A DNA stretch of 64,000 bases from Planctomycetia bacterium (GTDB lineage: Bacteria > Planctomycetota > Planctomycetia > Pirellulales > JACPPG01), in contig JACPPG010000030.1 of the NCBI GenBank assembly GCA_016191115.1, positions 92,423-156,422 on the forward strand, in the 5' to 3' direction. Positions 44,859 through 53,726 of this stretch are shown here, one piece after another; positions within the stretch are counted from its first letter, which is position 1, and each line of letters opens with the position of its first letter. The notes under the pieces are model-generated. The model saw only the letters and a list, made by a program, of their open reading frames with translations, was not told the origin of the DNA and ran no database searches. The position numbers and the translations under genes were made by a program.

Positions 44859-47800
44859 CTATTTGTTTCCCTGCGACTTGGCGCGGCCTTTAGTGAACTC
44901 GCGATATTGCTCGGCGTAGTCGGGCGGGGGCTCGCTGCGGCGGCCGCCGCGGACCGTGGGGGACTGGCCCTCCTGCGTTTGCCCGCCCTTGAGCGCTGTG
45001 CCGCGCGGCCGCAATCCCAAGCTCTCCAGCTTCTCGTCGAGCTTCTGCCGTGCGTCGGGATCCGTGGCCTTGGCCTGCTGTTTGAATCGCTCCCACTGCC
45101 GGACAAAGTGCTCCATGTCCTCGCGGCTCCACTTCAGCTCGTCCAACAACTTCTGGTCGGGCTTGTCCTTCGCCAACTGGTCCTTGAGATACTCGATCGC
45201 CAGGTCCGTCGCCTTGCGCGTGTACTCCAGGTTCGCCTCGTCCTCGACGTGCTCCTTCTCGGGCGGCTTGGCCGCATCCGGGAACTCGTCGTGTTCGCTC
45301 GGCAGGCCTCCCCCGCCGGTCGGAGCGCCCGGGCGGTTGCCGGCCGGGTCGCCGCGGCCGCGGCCCGACGACTTGCTTGAGGTATCTATGTCGTCCGGCT
45401 TCTCGCTGGGCGACTGGCCGCCATCCTGTTTTTCGCCGGCGCCCCCGGACTTCTGCGGCTGCTCTTTATCGGTCGGGGACTTTGACGGGCCTTGCTGGCG
45501 ATCGCCGGGCGCTTCGCGATTGCCGGCGCCTTGCTCGTCGGCCGCGCCGCCGCTTTCGCCGCGGCCGCGCTGTTGATTGCCGGCACGATCGGTCGATTCT
45601 CCTTTTCCCTGCTGCTCGGCCTTGCCGCTCCCCTCATCCGCCGCGGTGTTCTGGCCCGCTGAGCCCGTGCCGGGGCTGTTGGACCGCTGCCCGCCACCCT
45701 TGCCGCCGCCGCCCGATCGATCGCCCGACTCACCCTTGCTGTCGGATTGATGTTTGCTCTGGGAGGGCGATTCGGGCTGATCGTCGTCGGGGTTGCCCTT
45801 CTCGCCCGGCGCGCTTTGCTTCTTCTCGCGCGGCGCGTTGTCCTCTTGCGGCGCGGGGGAGCCGTTCTTGTTGCCGCCCGATTTGCCGGCGCCAGGATCG
45901 CCCTGGTTCGGCGACTGGTCGTTTCCGCCTTTGGGCGGCATCGGGGCGTCGTCGGCCTGCTCGGGCTTCTGGCGATCCTCGGCGCCGCGTCCTTTGCCGC
46001 CTTCTCCCTTGCGGTCCTGTGGCTTGCCGCGGCCGGGCTCGTTGGGTTGGGGCTCCTGGTCGGATGGTTGCTTGTCGGTCGTCTTCGCCTGGTCACCCGC
46101 GCCCTTTTGCCCCTTGTCAGACGGCGCCGGCTTCTGGCGCTGCTCTTTGTCGCGCGGGGCGCCGCCGGTCGATTCCTGCGCGTCCGCGCCGGGCTTGCCC
46201 GACCTTTCCTTGTTCGAAGCCGCGCCGCTCTTGCTGCCGCGATTCTCTTGGTTGGCTGCGCCCTCTTGATCTTCGCCAGGTTTGTCGCCCGATGGCTTCT
46301 CGCCGGTCTTCTTGTCGCCTGACGGCTTTTCGTCCGAGGGCTGTTGATCGCCCTGCGGCTGAGCGGTTTGTGAGCCATCCCGCTTTTGCCCGGAGGGCTG
46401 TTTGCCGGGCTGCTTTTGGCTCGGGTCACCGGTCTTTTCGCCTTGGGCTTCTTCGCCCTGCCCCTTGTCGCCTTGGCCTTTCTCTCCCTGTGCTTTCCCG
46501 TCCTTACCCTTATCACTCTTCTGGGGTTCGCCCTGCTTCTGATCGGCAGGAGACTTGTCGGGTTTTTCCTGCGCCTGGTTGTCGCTGGCGTTCTTGTCGT
46601 CCGGCTGGCGCTCGTCGCCGCGATTTTCCTTGCCGGGCTTTTTCACGCCGGGGCGCTGGTCCTGGTTCTCGCGAGCACCGTTCTCCTTCTCTTTCGCGCC
46701 CGACTGATTCTTCTCCGGCCGCTGTTCTCCTTGCCGACCCCTATCGCCGGCGGCGTCCGACTTGTTGGGTTGTTGTGCGTCTCGCTTCTCGTCGGACGAT
46801 TTCTGGCCACCGTCCGCCCGGTCTTGCTTGTCGCCGGACGAGCTGTCGCGGTCCTGGCCGCCGCGGCCTTGCGCATCTTTTTTTTGCGAATCGCTGCGCT
46901 TCTCGCCGTGGCCCTGTTTTTCGTTGCCGCCGCGTTTTTCGGCGTCGTCGCGGTTCTCTTGCCCGGCTCGATTGTTGCCGGCGTCGGAATCCTTATCGCC
47001 GCTCTTGGCCTGCGACTTCTCGTCGGAATCGGCCCGATCCTGTTTCTTCTCGCCGTCGGCCGATTCCTTCTGCTGGTCATTCGACGGTTCGTCTTGCGTC
47101 TGATCGTTTTGACGCTTGTCCCCCTGGTTCGGCTGTCGCTCTTGCCGCGATTGTTTTTCCTGCGACTGCTCGTTCTCGCCCTGGTCGCCTTGTTCCTGCT
47201 CGCGATGCTTGATGATCTTGTCGAAGGCCTTGCCCGGATCGGCGTCGGGGTCGACGCGCTTTTGCTCCTCTGGCTCGCTCTGGCGGTCTTGCGGCGAATC
47301 GCTTTGCGTCGATTCGCTGTCGCGCTCGCCGGATTTCTGGTCGCCGCGCCGGCCGGAGCGGCCGGGTCGCCCCTGTTCGCCCTGGTCGTTCGACTTTTCA
47401 TCGCCCGGCTTCGCGTCGTCTTGCGGTTCCTGGCGGTCGTTCTTGTCGTTCCCTTGCGGCTGCTTCTGGTCGCGATTCTTCGCATCGCCGCGCTGCTGTT
47501 GCGTCTTGTCGCCGCCCTGTTGCTGGTCCGCGTCCTGCGGCCGGTCGTCCTTGTTGCCCTTCTGGTCGTCTTTGCGATCGCCTTTCTGGTGCCCGCGCGG
47601 ATCGCCGCGTCGATTCGGGTCGTTCTGCTTATCGCCCTGGTTGTTCTTCGCGTCCGGCTGCTGCTGCTGATCGTTGGTTTTCGAGGTGATTCGCAGCCTG
47701 TACTTCGGCGTGCTGGCGTGGTTCGGTTCCGGCTGCCGGTCGTCGACCGCTTCGGCCCAATACTGGATCTGGTCCCCTTCGGCCAGCTTCAGCGACTTGG

Positions 47801-49307
47801 TGTCGAACAAAAACGATCCCGCGTATTCGCCCGACTGCGGCGCGGCCAAGAGCGCGCGATCCAAGAGCGGCAGCCCGTTCCGCTGCGCGACGAGCTTCAC
47901 GCCGCCAAGCTTGAAGTCCGCGTCCGAGGCCGCCAGCCCCATCTTCACCACGTCGCCCGGCTTCACCGGCAGCTCGCTGCCTTCCGGCACGTCGGGCTCG
48001 GTGAAGCGAATCTGTGGCGGACGGTCGGGCGTGACCTCGATCTTGTAGCGGACGGGCTTGGGGTTCTCCTCGCCATCGCCGTTGATGAACCGCAACTGGT
48101 AGCTGGCGTGCTCCGGCTCGTCGGTCCCCTTCTTAAGCGTGAGGGGAAACGTCACCTTGGCCTCGCGGCCCTCGACCAGCATCGGGATGTCGCGACGGCC
48201 GTCGCAATCGAAATCCAGATACGCGGCGCGGATCTCATTGTTGGCCGTGGCGTAGACGGTGATGCGCGTCCCTTCGATCGCTGAGAGGTCTCCCTGTCGC
48301 TCGATCGTGCGGGGCGACATCTCCGTGTACGCGGGGAATTCATATGTGACGCGGTCGACCACGATCGACGGCGTGGTCAAGACCCTAATGTGGTAGCGCT
48401 CGCTGACGGCGTCACCGGCCGCCAGGTGGTACGTGATGTCCTGCTGGAGACCGCCGGCGTGCGGCGGCAGCTCGACCGCGTAGCGGTAGTCGCCCGGTGG
48501 AACGAGCATCGCCACCGCCCGATCGACCATCTGTCCGTCGGCCGTCGAGTAGTACAGCGCGACCGGCTCGTCGGGGCCCGCGCCGGTCACCTCGGCGGTG
48601 ATGGAGACGAATTGATCGTGGAAGACCTGAGCGTCGCCCGGCTGCACGTTGGCGATCAGCACGCGCGTCGGAGGCGCGATGTTGGCCCACGGCGCGATCA
48701 CGCGGCGAAACGATTGAAACGGGTCCTTGCGCGAAGCGGCCTTGTAGACGGCGCAGACAGCGACGACGGCCAACAGCACCCAGCCCAGCTTCACCAGCTT
48801 CGAGCGATCGATCGTCTGTTCGACGGTGACCTGCGAAAGGCCGGTGGCGGCCTGTTGCTCGAGGGCTTCAAAGACGTTGGGCGGGATTGTCTCTGGCTGG
48901 CTGCGCAGCAAAAGAAAATTCACCAGGCTGTTTTTCAACGACGGCCGGCTCCGCTCGATTGTCTGCGCCGCGTAGACCGGGTTGATCCGCCAGATCAAAA
49001 GAGGCGCCAGCACAAGCGCGGCCCACGCGATTCCGGCGGCCAGAAGGACAACCAGGGCCACCGTCCGCCCCGTAAAGCCGAGTCCGCCCGCAATGATCCA
49101 GTGGTCCACCAGCGCCGCGGCCAAGAGGTACAAGAGCGCGCCGATCACCATGACCAATACGGCGCTAGCCACATCGACCGCGCGGACGTGCCGCCGCGTC
49201 TTGCGAAGCTGGCCGTCGATGTAGCGGCCGTAGCGGGCCACGAGATCGTCCGTCCGCTTTGCGGCGGGCGATTGCCTCGCTTCCGGTGTTCCCGACGCGG
49301 TTGCCAT
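44859..49307 (-). CDS. Large membrane protein with ~750-residue low-complexity charged tail
   Basis: A 1482-residue protein from ATG 49307 (GGAG upstream). The first ~190 residues hold about three membrane segments (VASAVLVMVIGALLYLLAAA, VALVVLLAAGIAWAALVL, LVKLGWVLLAVVAVCAVYKA). Residues ~190-540 are an Ig-like extracytoplasmic region (DVPEGSELPVKPGDVVKMGL). From ~545 to ~1320 the sequence is almost only D, E, G, K, N, P, Q, R and S. A folded C-terminal ~130 residues (LDELKWSREDMEHFVRQWERF) follows. It resembles the large DUF4175-like proteins of planctomycetes; function is unknown. It diverges from the UxaA gene. Confidence 0.75.
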   Translation of the reverse strand: MATASGTPEARQSPAAKRTDDLVARYGRYIDGQLRKTRRHVRAVDVASAVLVMVIGALLYLLAAALVDHWIIAGGLGFTGRTVALVVLLAAGIAWAALVLAPLLIWRINPVYAAQTIERSRPSLKNSLVNFLLLRSQPETIPPNVFEALEQQAATGLSQVTVEQTIDRSKLVKLGWVLLAVVAVCAVYKAASRKDPFQSFRRVIAPWANIAPPTRVLIANVQPGDAQVFHDQFVSITAEVTGAGPDEPVALYYSTADGQMVDRAVAMLVPPGDYRYAVELPPHAGGLQQDITYHLAAGDAVSERYHIRVLTTPSIVVDRVTYEFPAYTEMSPRTIERQGDLSAIEGTRITVYATANNEIRAAYLDFDCDGRRDIPMLVEGREAKVTFPLTLKKGTDEPEHASYQLRFINGDGEENPKPVRYKIEVTPDRPPQIRFTEPDVPEGSELPVKPGDVVKMGLAASDADFKLGGVKLVAQRNGLPLLDRALLAAPQSGEYAGSFLFDTKSLKLAEGDQIQYWAEAVDDRQPEPNHASTPKYRLRITSKTNDQQQQPDAKNNQGDKQNDPNRRGDPRGHQKGDRKDDQKGNKDDRPQDADQQQGGDKTQQQRGDAKNRDQKQPQGNDKNDRQEPQDDAKPGDEKSNDQGEQGRPGRSGRRGDQKSGERDSESTQSDSPQDRQSEPEEQKRVDPDADPGKAFDKIIKHREQEQGDQGENEQSQEKQSRQERQPNQGDKRQNDQTQDEPSNDQQKESADGEKKQDRADSDEKSQAKSGDKDSDAGNNRAGQENRDDAEKRGGNEKQGHGEKRSDSQKKDAQGRGGQDRDSSSGDKQDRADGGQKSSDEKRDAQQPNKSDAAGDRGRQGEQRPEKNQSGAKEKENGARENQDQRPGVKKPGKENRGDERQPDDKNASDNQAQEKPDKSPADQKQGEPQKSDKGKDGKAQGEKGQGDKGQGEEAQGEKTGDPSQKQPGKQPSGQKRDGSQTAQPQGDQQPSDEKPSGDKKTGEKPSGDKPGEDQEGAANQENRGSKSGAASNKERSGKPGADAQESTGGAPRDKEQRQKPAPSDKGQKGAGDQAKTTDKQPSDQEPQPNEPGRGKPQDRKGEGGKGRGAEDRQKPEQADDAPMPPKGGNDQSPNQGDPGAGKSGGNKNGSPAPQEDNAPREKKQSAPGEKGNPDDDQPESPSQSKHQSDSKGESGDRSGGGGKGGGQRSNSPGTGSAGQNTAADEGSGKAEQQGKGESTDRAGNQQRGRGESGGAADEQGAGNREAPGDRQQGPSKSPTDKEQPQKSGGAGEKQDGGQSPSEKPDDIDTSSKSSGRGRGDPAGNRPGAPTGGGGLPSEHDEFPDAAKPPEKEHVEDEANLEYTRKATDLAIEYLKDQLAKDKPDQKLLDELKWSREDMEHFVRQWERFKQQAKATDPDARQKLDEKLESLGLRPRGTALKGGQTQEGQSPTVRGGRRSEPPPDYAEQYREFTKGRAKSQGNK

Positions 49308-49622
49308 CCACCGCTCCTGCAATTTGTCCGTGGCGGCCAGGGGCGAGCCGGCCCCTCCCCCCACTATCGTAACATTATAGACGCCGCCGGGGAGGAAATG
49401 ATTCCGCCATCTGGTCTGTAGGAGGCGACTCCCGTCACCGACCAGGGCAGAGTCCCCTGGGGCACGCCGCGTTTTTTCCCAGTCACCAGAGTCGGCGACG
49501 GGAGTCGCCTCCTGCAGAAAGCCACGCCGCAGCATCAATTTGCCGCGCGGTTGCGCCGGGGATAAGCTGAAGCAGGCTGCCGCCTTCGCGCCCGACGCTC
49601 TTCTCAACAGGACCCTCCGCCC
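49308..49622. other. Divergent intergenic region containing a palindrome
   Basis: Between the large membrane protein and the UxaA gene. Apart from the palindrome at 49416-49517 no gene is seen. Both promoters should be here. Confidence 0.4.
49416..49517. repeat. Long palindrome with 27-base arms (CTGTAGGAGGCGACTCCCGT)
   Basis: The left arm runs CTGTAGGAGGCGACTCCCGT to 49442. The right arm (49491-49517) is its inverted copy with two mismatches. The centre of ~48 bases contains GTTTTTTCCC. It is a likely miniature element; no clear target duplication was found. Confidence 0.7.
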
Positions 49623-51167
49623 ATGCCCGCCACCGCCACGGTCGACGTCGTTTGCCTGCACCCGGACGACAATATCTGCGTCGCCGCCCGCGATCTGGAA
49701 CAAGGGGCGGCCATCTCGGCCGGCTACAAGTCGGTCACCCTCACTGGCCGCGTGCGGCTCGGGCACAAGATCGCCGTCACGCCGATCGCCAAAGGGGAGC
49801 GCGTCATCCGCTATGGCCAGACGATCGGATTCGCCACCGAGGCGATCGAGCCGGGCGATTGGGTCCACACCCACAACCTGGCGGCCGGCGAATTCCAGCG
49901 TGACTATCGTTACGCGACCGAGATCCCGCCCGATCCCGAGCCGATCCTGGGGCGGACCTTTCAGGGGTATCGCCGGGCCGACGGCCGAGTCGGCACGCGC
50001 AACTATCTGGCCGTGCTTTCGACGGTGAATTGCTCTGCTTCGGTCAGCAAGCACATCGCCGAGCGGTTCGACCGCGAGCTGTTGGCCCGTTACCCGAACG
50101 TCGACGGCATCCTGCCGATCACGCACAAGGGAGGCTGCGGCCTGCAATTCGGCGGCGAGGATCACCAGCAGCTCAATCGCGTGCTGGCCGGCTTTGCGCG
50201 GCATCCGAATATCGGCGGCTATCTGCTCGTGGGGTTGGGCTGCGAGACGGGCGCGGTCTCGTACCTGGTCGAGCAAGGCGGCCTCGTGCAGTTGGGCGCC
50301 CCGGCCCGCAAGCTGCCGCCGATCTTGAATCTGCAGGATTGCGGCGGCACCGCTAAGACACTTGAAGCGGCGATCAAGCAAGTGGCCGCCATGCTGCCGG
50401 CGGTAAACGACGTCGAGCGCGAGCCGATCCCCGCCGCCGAGATTCTGCTGGGGCTCAACTGCGGCGGCTCGGACGGCAACTCCGGCGTAACGGCCAATCC
50501 GGCGCTTGGCGTGGCCAGCGACATGCTCGTCGCTGCCGGCGGCACCACGATCCTCACCGAGACGCCCGAAATCTACGGCGCCGAGCACCTCCTCACCCGC
50601 CGCGCCCGCACCCGCGCCATCGGCGAGAAGCTAATCGAGCGCATCCATTGGTGGGAGCGCTACACGGGCGCCTTCGGCGTGAAGATGGACAACAACCCTT
50701 CGCCAGGGAACAAGGACGGTGGGCTGACGACGATTTACGAGAAGTCGCTGGGCGCCGCGGCCAAGGGGGGCTCGACCGCACTGAACGGCGTGTTCCTCTA
50801 CGGCGAGCCGATCGCAGCCCGCGGCTTTGTCTTCATGGACTCGCCCGGCTTCGACCCGGCAAGCGTGACGGGCCTCGTGGCCAGCGGCGCGAACGTCATC
50901 TGCTTCACCACCGGCCGCGGAAGCTGCTACGGCTGCAAGCCGACCCCGTCGATCAAGATCGCCAGCAACACGCCGATGTACGAGCGGATGGTCGACGACA
51001 TGGACATCGACGCCGGCCGCATCCTGAGCGGCACGCCGGTCGAGGAAGTGGGCCGCGAGATATTCGAGTTCGTGCTGGCCGTGGCCAGCGGCCGCAAAAC
51101 CAAGAGCGAGATCCACGGCATCGGCGAGGAAGAGATCGTGCCGTGGAGCATCGGCCCGACGCTGTGA
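49623..51167 (+). CDS. UxaA family dehydratase (altronate/galactarate dehydratase-like)
   Basis: A 514-residue enzyme with an N-terminal SAF domain (~1-95) and a C-terminal UxaA/GarD domain (GYRRADGRVGTRNYLAVLST, THKGGCGLQFGGEDHQQLN, GLNCGGSDGNSGVTANPALG). Family members remove water from D-altronate or D-galactarate with a metal ion. Which sugar acid is used cannot be read. ATG 49623 begins the typical N-terminus. It faces away from the large membrane protein gene; no other sugar-acid gene adjoins. Confidence 0.88.
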   Translation: MPATATVDVVCLHPDDNICVAARDLEQGAAISAGYKSVTLTGRVRLGHKIAVTPIAKGERVIRYGQTIGFATEAIEPGDWVHTHNLAAGEFQRDYRYATEIPPDPEPILGRTFQGYRRADGRVGTRNYLAVLSTVNCSASVSKHIAERFDRELLARYPNVDGILPITHKGGCGLQFGGEDHQQLNRVLAGFARHPNIGGYLLVGLGCETGAVSYLVEQGGLVQLGAPARKLPPILNLQDCGGTAKTLEAAIKQVAAMLPAVNDVEREPIPAAEILLGLNCGGSDGNSGVTANPALGVASDMLVAAGGTTILTETPEIYGAEHLLTRRARTRAIGEKLIERIHWWERYTGAFGVKMDNNPSPGNKDGGLTTIYEKSLGAAAKGGSTALNGVFLYGEPIAARGFVFMDSPGFDPASVTGLVASGANVICFTTGRGSCYGCKPTPSIKIASNTPMYERMVDDMDIDAGRILSGTPVEEVGREIFEFVLAVASGRKTKSEIHGIGEEEIVPWSIGPTL

Positions 51168-51308
51168 GGAGTCATCACGGAGCAACGGAGGCACGGAGAC
51201 GACGAATAGAGAAGAAGCAGAGATGGGCGCGGAGGCCGCGGATTGACGCGGATAGAGCGGTTTCCCTGGCGTCATCGGCCGTGGTAGAATACCAACGAGG
51301 ATCGGACT

Positions 51309-51548
51309 ATGGCCAACTTGAAGTTAGACGATAAGACCGCGGAATTCCTGCTCGCCGGAGCGCGGGCACAGGGACTCTCTGTGGACGAATTCATCCAACT
51401 TCTTCTTCGGCAACAGCAGTGTGGCGGCGTACGATCGCCCACACTCTCGGCGGAAGACTTTGATCGGCTGCTGGACAGCGAGGTGACCGACACGCCTGGG
51501 CTTCCCGTGGACTTCTCCCGAGCTGATATCTACGCCGATCACGACTGA
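51309..51548 (+). CDS. VapB-like antitoxin
   Basis: A 79-residue protein (MANLKLDDKTAEFLLAGARAQGLSVDEFI) with an N-terminal helical, likely ribbon-helix-helix-like region and an acidic C-terminus. It lies directly before a PIN-domain gene, overlapping its ATG by one base, which is the standard antitoxin-toxin layout. It is intact. A short GGAGG-containing repeat lies upstream in 51170-51240. Confidence 0.7.
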   Translation: MANLKLDDKTAEFLLAGARAQGLSVDEFIQLLLRQQQCGGVRSPTLSAEDFDRLLDSEVTDTPGLPVDFSRADIYADHD

Positions 51549-52024
51549 TGGCTTATCTGCTCGACACAGGCGTCCTTCTTCGCCTCTTCGATCGCAGCGA
51601 CCCTCACCATGCGGCGGTCCGTGTAGCGGTCCGGAGCCTCGTCCGGCGGGGTGAACGACTCGTGGCGGCTTCCCAGAACATTGCGGAGTTCTGGAATGTT
51701 TCGACGCGACCGACTTCCGCCAGGGGAGGGTACGGACACCGGGTCGAACGCGTTTAAAGGCGCGTCACGACAATCGAACGATTTTGCGAAGTTGTGACTG
51801 AAAACGATGCATCTTACGCAGAATGGAAAAAACTGGTCGCAGACCATGGCATCGTGGGAGTAGCGGTCCACGACGCTCGACTTGCCGCCGTAGTTATGAT
51901 CCACGGCATTTTGCACATTCTGACTTTGAACCCCGCTGACTTCCAGCGATTCGGCGCCATTCGCGCCGTAGTCCCGTCCCAGATGCTGCAGAGTGACGAG
52001 GGCCGCAAACCTGGCTCAACGTAG
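51548..52024 (+). pseudogene. VapC-like PIN-domain toxin with premature stop
   Basis: The frame reads MAYLLDTGVLLRLFDR with Asp6, and NIAEFWNV with Glu47, the expected PIN active-site acids. Codon 70 (51755-51757) is TAA. The same frame then continues with IERFCEVVTENDASYAEWKK, HDARLAAV and TLNPADFQRFG, all PIN-like. A single GAA-to-TAA type change would explain it. Full length would be 158 residues. VapC toxins cleave RNA; here only a 69-residue fragment would be made. Confidence 0.8.
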
Positions 52025-52032
52025 ATGACAGC

Positions 52033-52290
52033 ATGCGATTCTCGCTGAGCGCCATCTTCGTCGCCATGACGGTCTGCACGATGGCCGTGGCCCTGATAGC
52101 GCGACTCGGGCCTGAGATGAGCTCGCTGCTGCTCTGCGTGGGCGCGCCTTTTGTTGGCCTGCTCGTCGCATGGCGGCTGGATCGGGACCACCACGAGGTC
52201 TGGGCGCTCGTGGCCTTCCTACTGGCCATCGCGACTGCATTTGTTGCGATCACTCTTGTATGGGCTTCAGCGTACGTGATGGCACGATGA
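52033..52290 (+). CDS. Small membrane protein
   Basis: An 85-residue protein (MRFSLSAIFVAMTVCTMAVAL) with two or three hydrophobic segments and a short RLDRDHHEVW loop between them. The MRFSL...M start is common in short planctomycete membrane proteins. Function unknown. Confidence 0.55.
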   Translation: MRFSLSAIFVAMTVCTMAVALIARLGPEMSSLLLCVGAPFVGLLVAWRLDRDHHEVWALVAFLLAIATAFVAITLVWASAYVMAR

Positions 52291-52407
52291 CCGTGGTTGC
52301 GCTTGCGGAGCAACAAGCGCCTTCGCGCGCATAATCCCGGTCGCCACCCCTTTGACCGTCCGCTGCGATTCTGTTAGCCTTGCCGGCTTAGTTGGCTTTT
52401 TGAGCAG

Positions 52408-52475
52408 GTAGGGTCCGCTTCGGCGGACCGTGCATTGCGCCGCCGTGAGGGAAGGTCCGCTGAAGCGGACCCTAC
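52408..52475. repeat. Palindrome with 22-base arms (GTAGGGTCCGCTTCGGCGG)
   Basis: GTAGGGTCCGCTTCGGCGGACC and its inverted copy (one mismatch) enclose 24 bases. Each arm also contains its own small palindrome (GGTCCGC...GCGGACC). It lies 43 bases upstream of the isocitrate dehydrogenase-family gene. Confidence 0.7.
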
Positions 52476-52517
52476 GAAGCGGACGCCACCGATCGGAGAT
52501 CACAGGACCAAGCATCC

Positions 52518-53615
52518 ATGGCGCACGACGTGACGTTGATCACCGGCGATGGCACGGGGCCCGAGCTGGCCGCCGCCGCCCGGCAGTGCATCGACGCGAC
52601 CGGGGTCAAAATCAACTGGGACGTGCAGGAAGCCGGCATCGACGTCATGGAGCGGACCGGCACGCCGCTCCCCGACGCCGTGATGGAAAGCGTTCGCCGT
52701 ACCCGCTGCGCGCTCAAGGCCCCCATCACCACGCCCGTCGGCACCGGCTTTCGCAGCATCAACGTCTACTTGCGGCAGGCGCTTGGGCTCTTTGCCTGCA
52801 TCCGCCCGTGCAAGCAGTACCGCGGCGTGCGCAGCTTCTTCAGCGAGGTGCCGGTCGACCTGGTGATCGTCCGCGAGAACACCGAGAGCCTGTACGCGGG
52901 CATCGAGTTCGAGCGCGGCAAGCCCGAAACGGCCGACCTGATCCGTTGGATCAACGACCACTCCGAGCGAAAGGTTAAAACGGGCCTGGACGAGACCGGC
53001 ATCACGATCAAGTCGATCAGCGTCTCGGCCACTGAGCGGATCGTCCGCTGCGCCTTCGACTACGCCCGCAAGAACAGCCGCCAGCGCGTCACCTGCGTAC
53101 ACAAGGCCAACATCCTGAAGTTCACCGACGGGCTGTTCTTGGAGAGGTCACGCCGCGTGGCCGAGCAGTATCCGGACATCGAGTTCGAGGACCGCATCGT
53201 CGACAACATGTGCATGCAATTGGTGCAAAAACCCGAGCTGTACGACGTGCTCGTGCTGCCGAACCTGTACGGCGACGTGGTGAGCGACCTGGCCGCGGGG
53301 CTGGTGGGCGGGCTGGGCGTGGCGCCGGGCGCGAATATCGGGCCCGAAGGGGCCGTCTTCGAGGCCACGCACGGCAGCGCCCCCAAGTACAAAGGACAGA
53401 ACAAAGTCAACCCGACGGCCCTCATCCTTTCCGGCATGCTGATGCTGCGGCACCTCAAGGAGATCGACGCGGCCGACCGGCTGGAGGCGGCCGTAGGGGA
53501 CGTGATCGCCGAAGGCAAGTACGTCACGTACGACCTTAAGCCCGGTCGTGACGACCCGACCGCGGTGGGCACCAAGGAAATGGCCGCGGCCATCTGCCAA
53601 AAGCTGGCCGAGTGA
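52518..53615 (+). CDS. NAD-type isocitrate/isopropylmalate dehydrogenase family protein
   Basis: A 365-residue beta-decarboxylating dehydrogenase. [15 protein letters not shown] opens the fold. [29 protein letters not shown] and [27 protein letters not shown] carry substrate and metal sites, and the NAD-binding [20 protein letters not shown] follows. The ENTE and HKAN forms suggest an NAD-dependent (IDH3-like) isocitrate dehydrogenase rather than LeuB. Cytoplasmic TCA-cycle role is likely. It precedes the restriction-modification remnant. Confidence 0.88.
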   Translation: MAHDVTLITGDGTGPELAAAARQCIDATGVKINWDVQEAGIDVMERTGTPLPDAVMESVRRTRCALKAPITTPVGTGFRSINVYLRQALGLFACIRPCKQYRGVRSFFSEVPVDLVIVRENTESLYAGIEFERGKPETADLIRWINDHSERKVKTGLDETGITIKSISVSATERIVRCAFDYARKNSRQRVTCVHKANILKFTDGLFLERSRRVAEQYPDIEFEDRIVDNMCMQLVQKPELYDVLVLPNLYGDVVSDLAAGLVGGLGVAPGANIGPEGAVFEATHGSAPKYKGQNKVNPTALILSGMLMLRHLKEIDAADRLEAAVGDVIAEGKYVTYDLKPGRDDPTAVGTKEMAAAICQKLAE

Positions 53616-53726
53616 GGAGCGTCACGCATCGCGCCCGCGAGGCCTTGCTAAATTACTGTTCTTCTGTGCATTATCACCCGGTATGCTGACGTATCCAATG
53701 CGTACCGGCCAGGGAGCGAGTGTCCG

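Noticed and set aside
45377..48284. Two plus-strand frames over 600 codons in the low-complexity region
   Set aside because: They are products of repetitive GC-rich codons on the opposite strand and show no family features.
49308..50588. Upstream extension of the large low-complexity protein to a 1909-residue frame
   Set aside because: The extension is antisense to the conserved UxaA gene; ATG 49307 with a ribosome-binding site and membrane segments is the real start.
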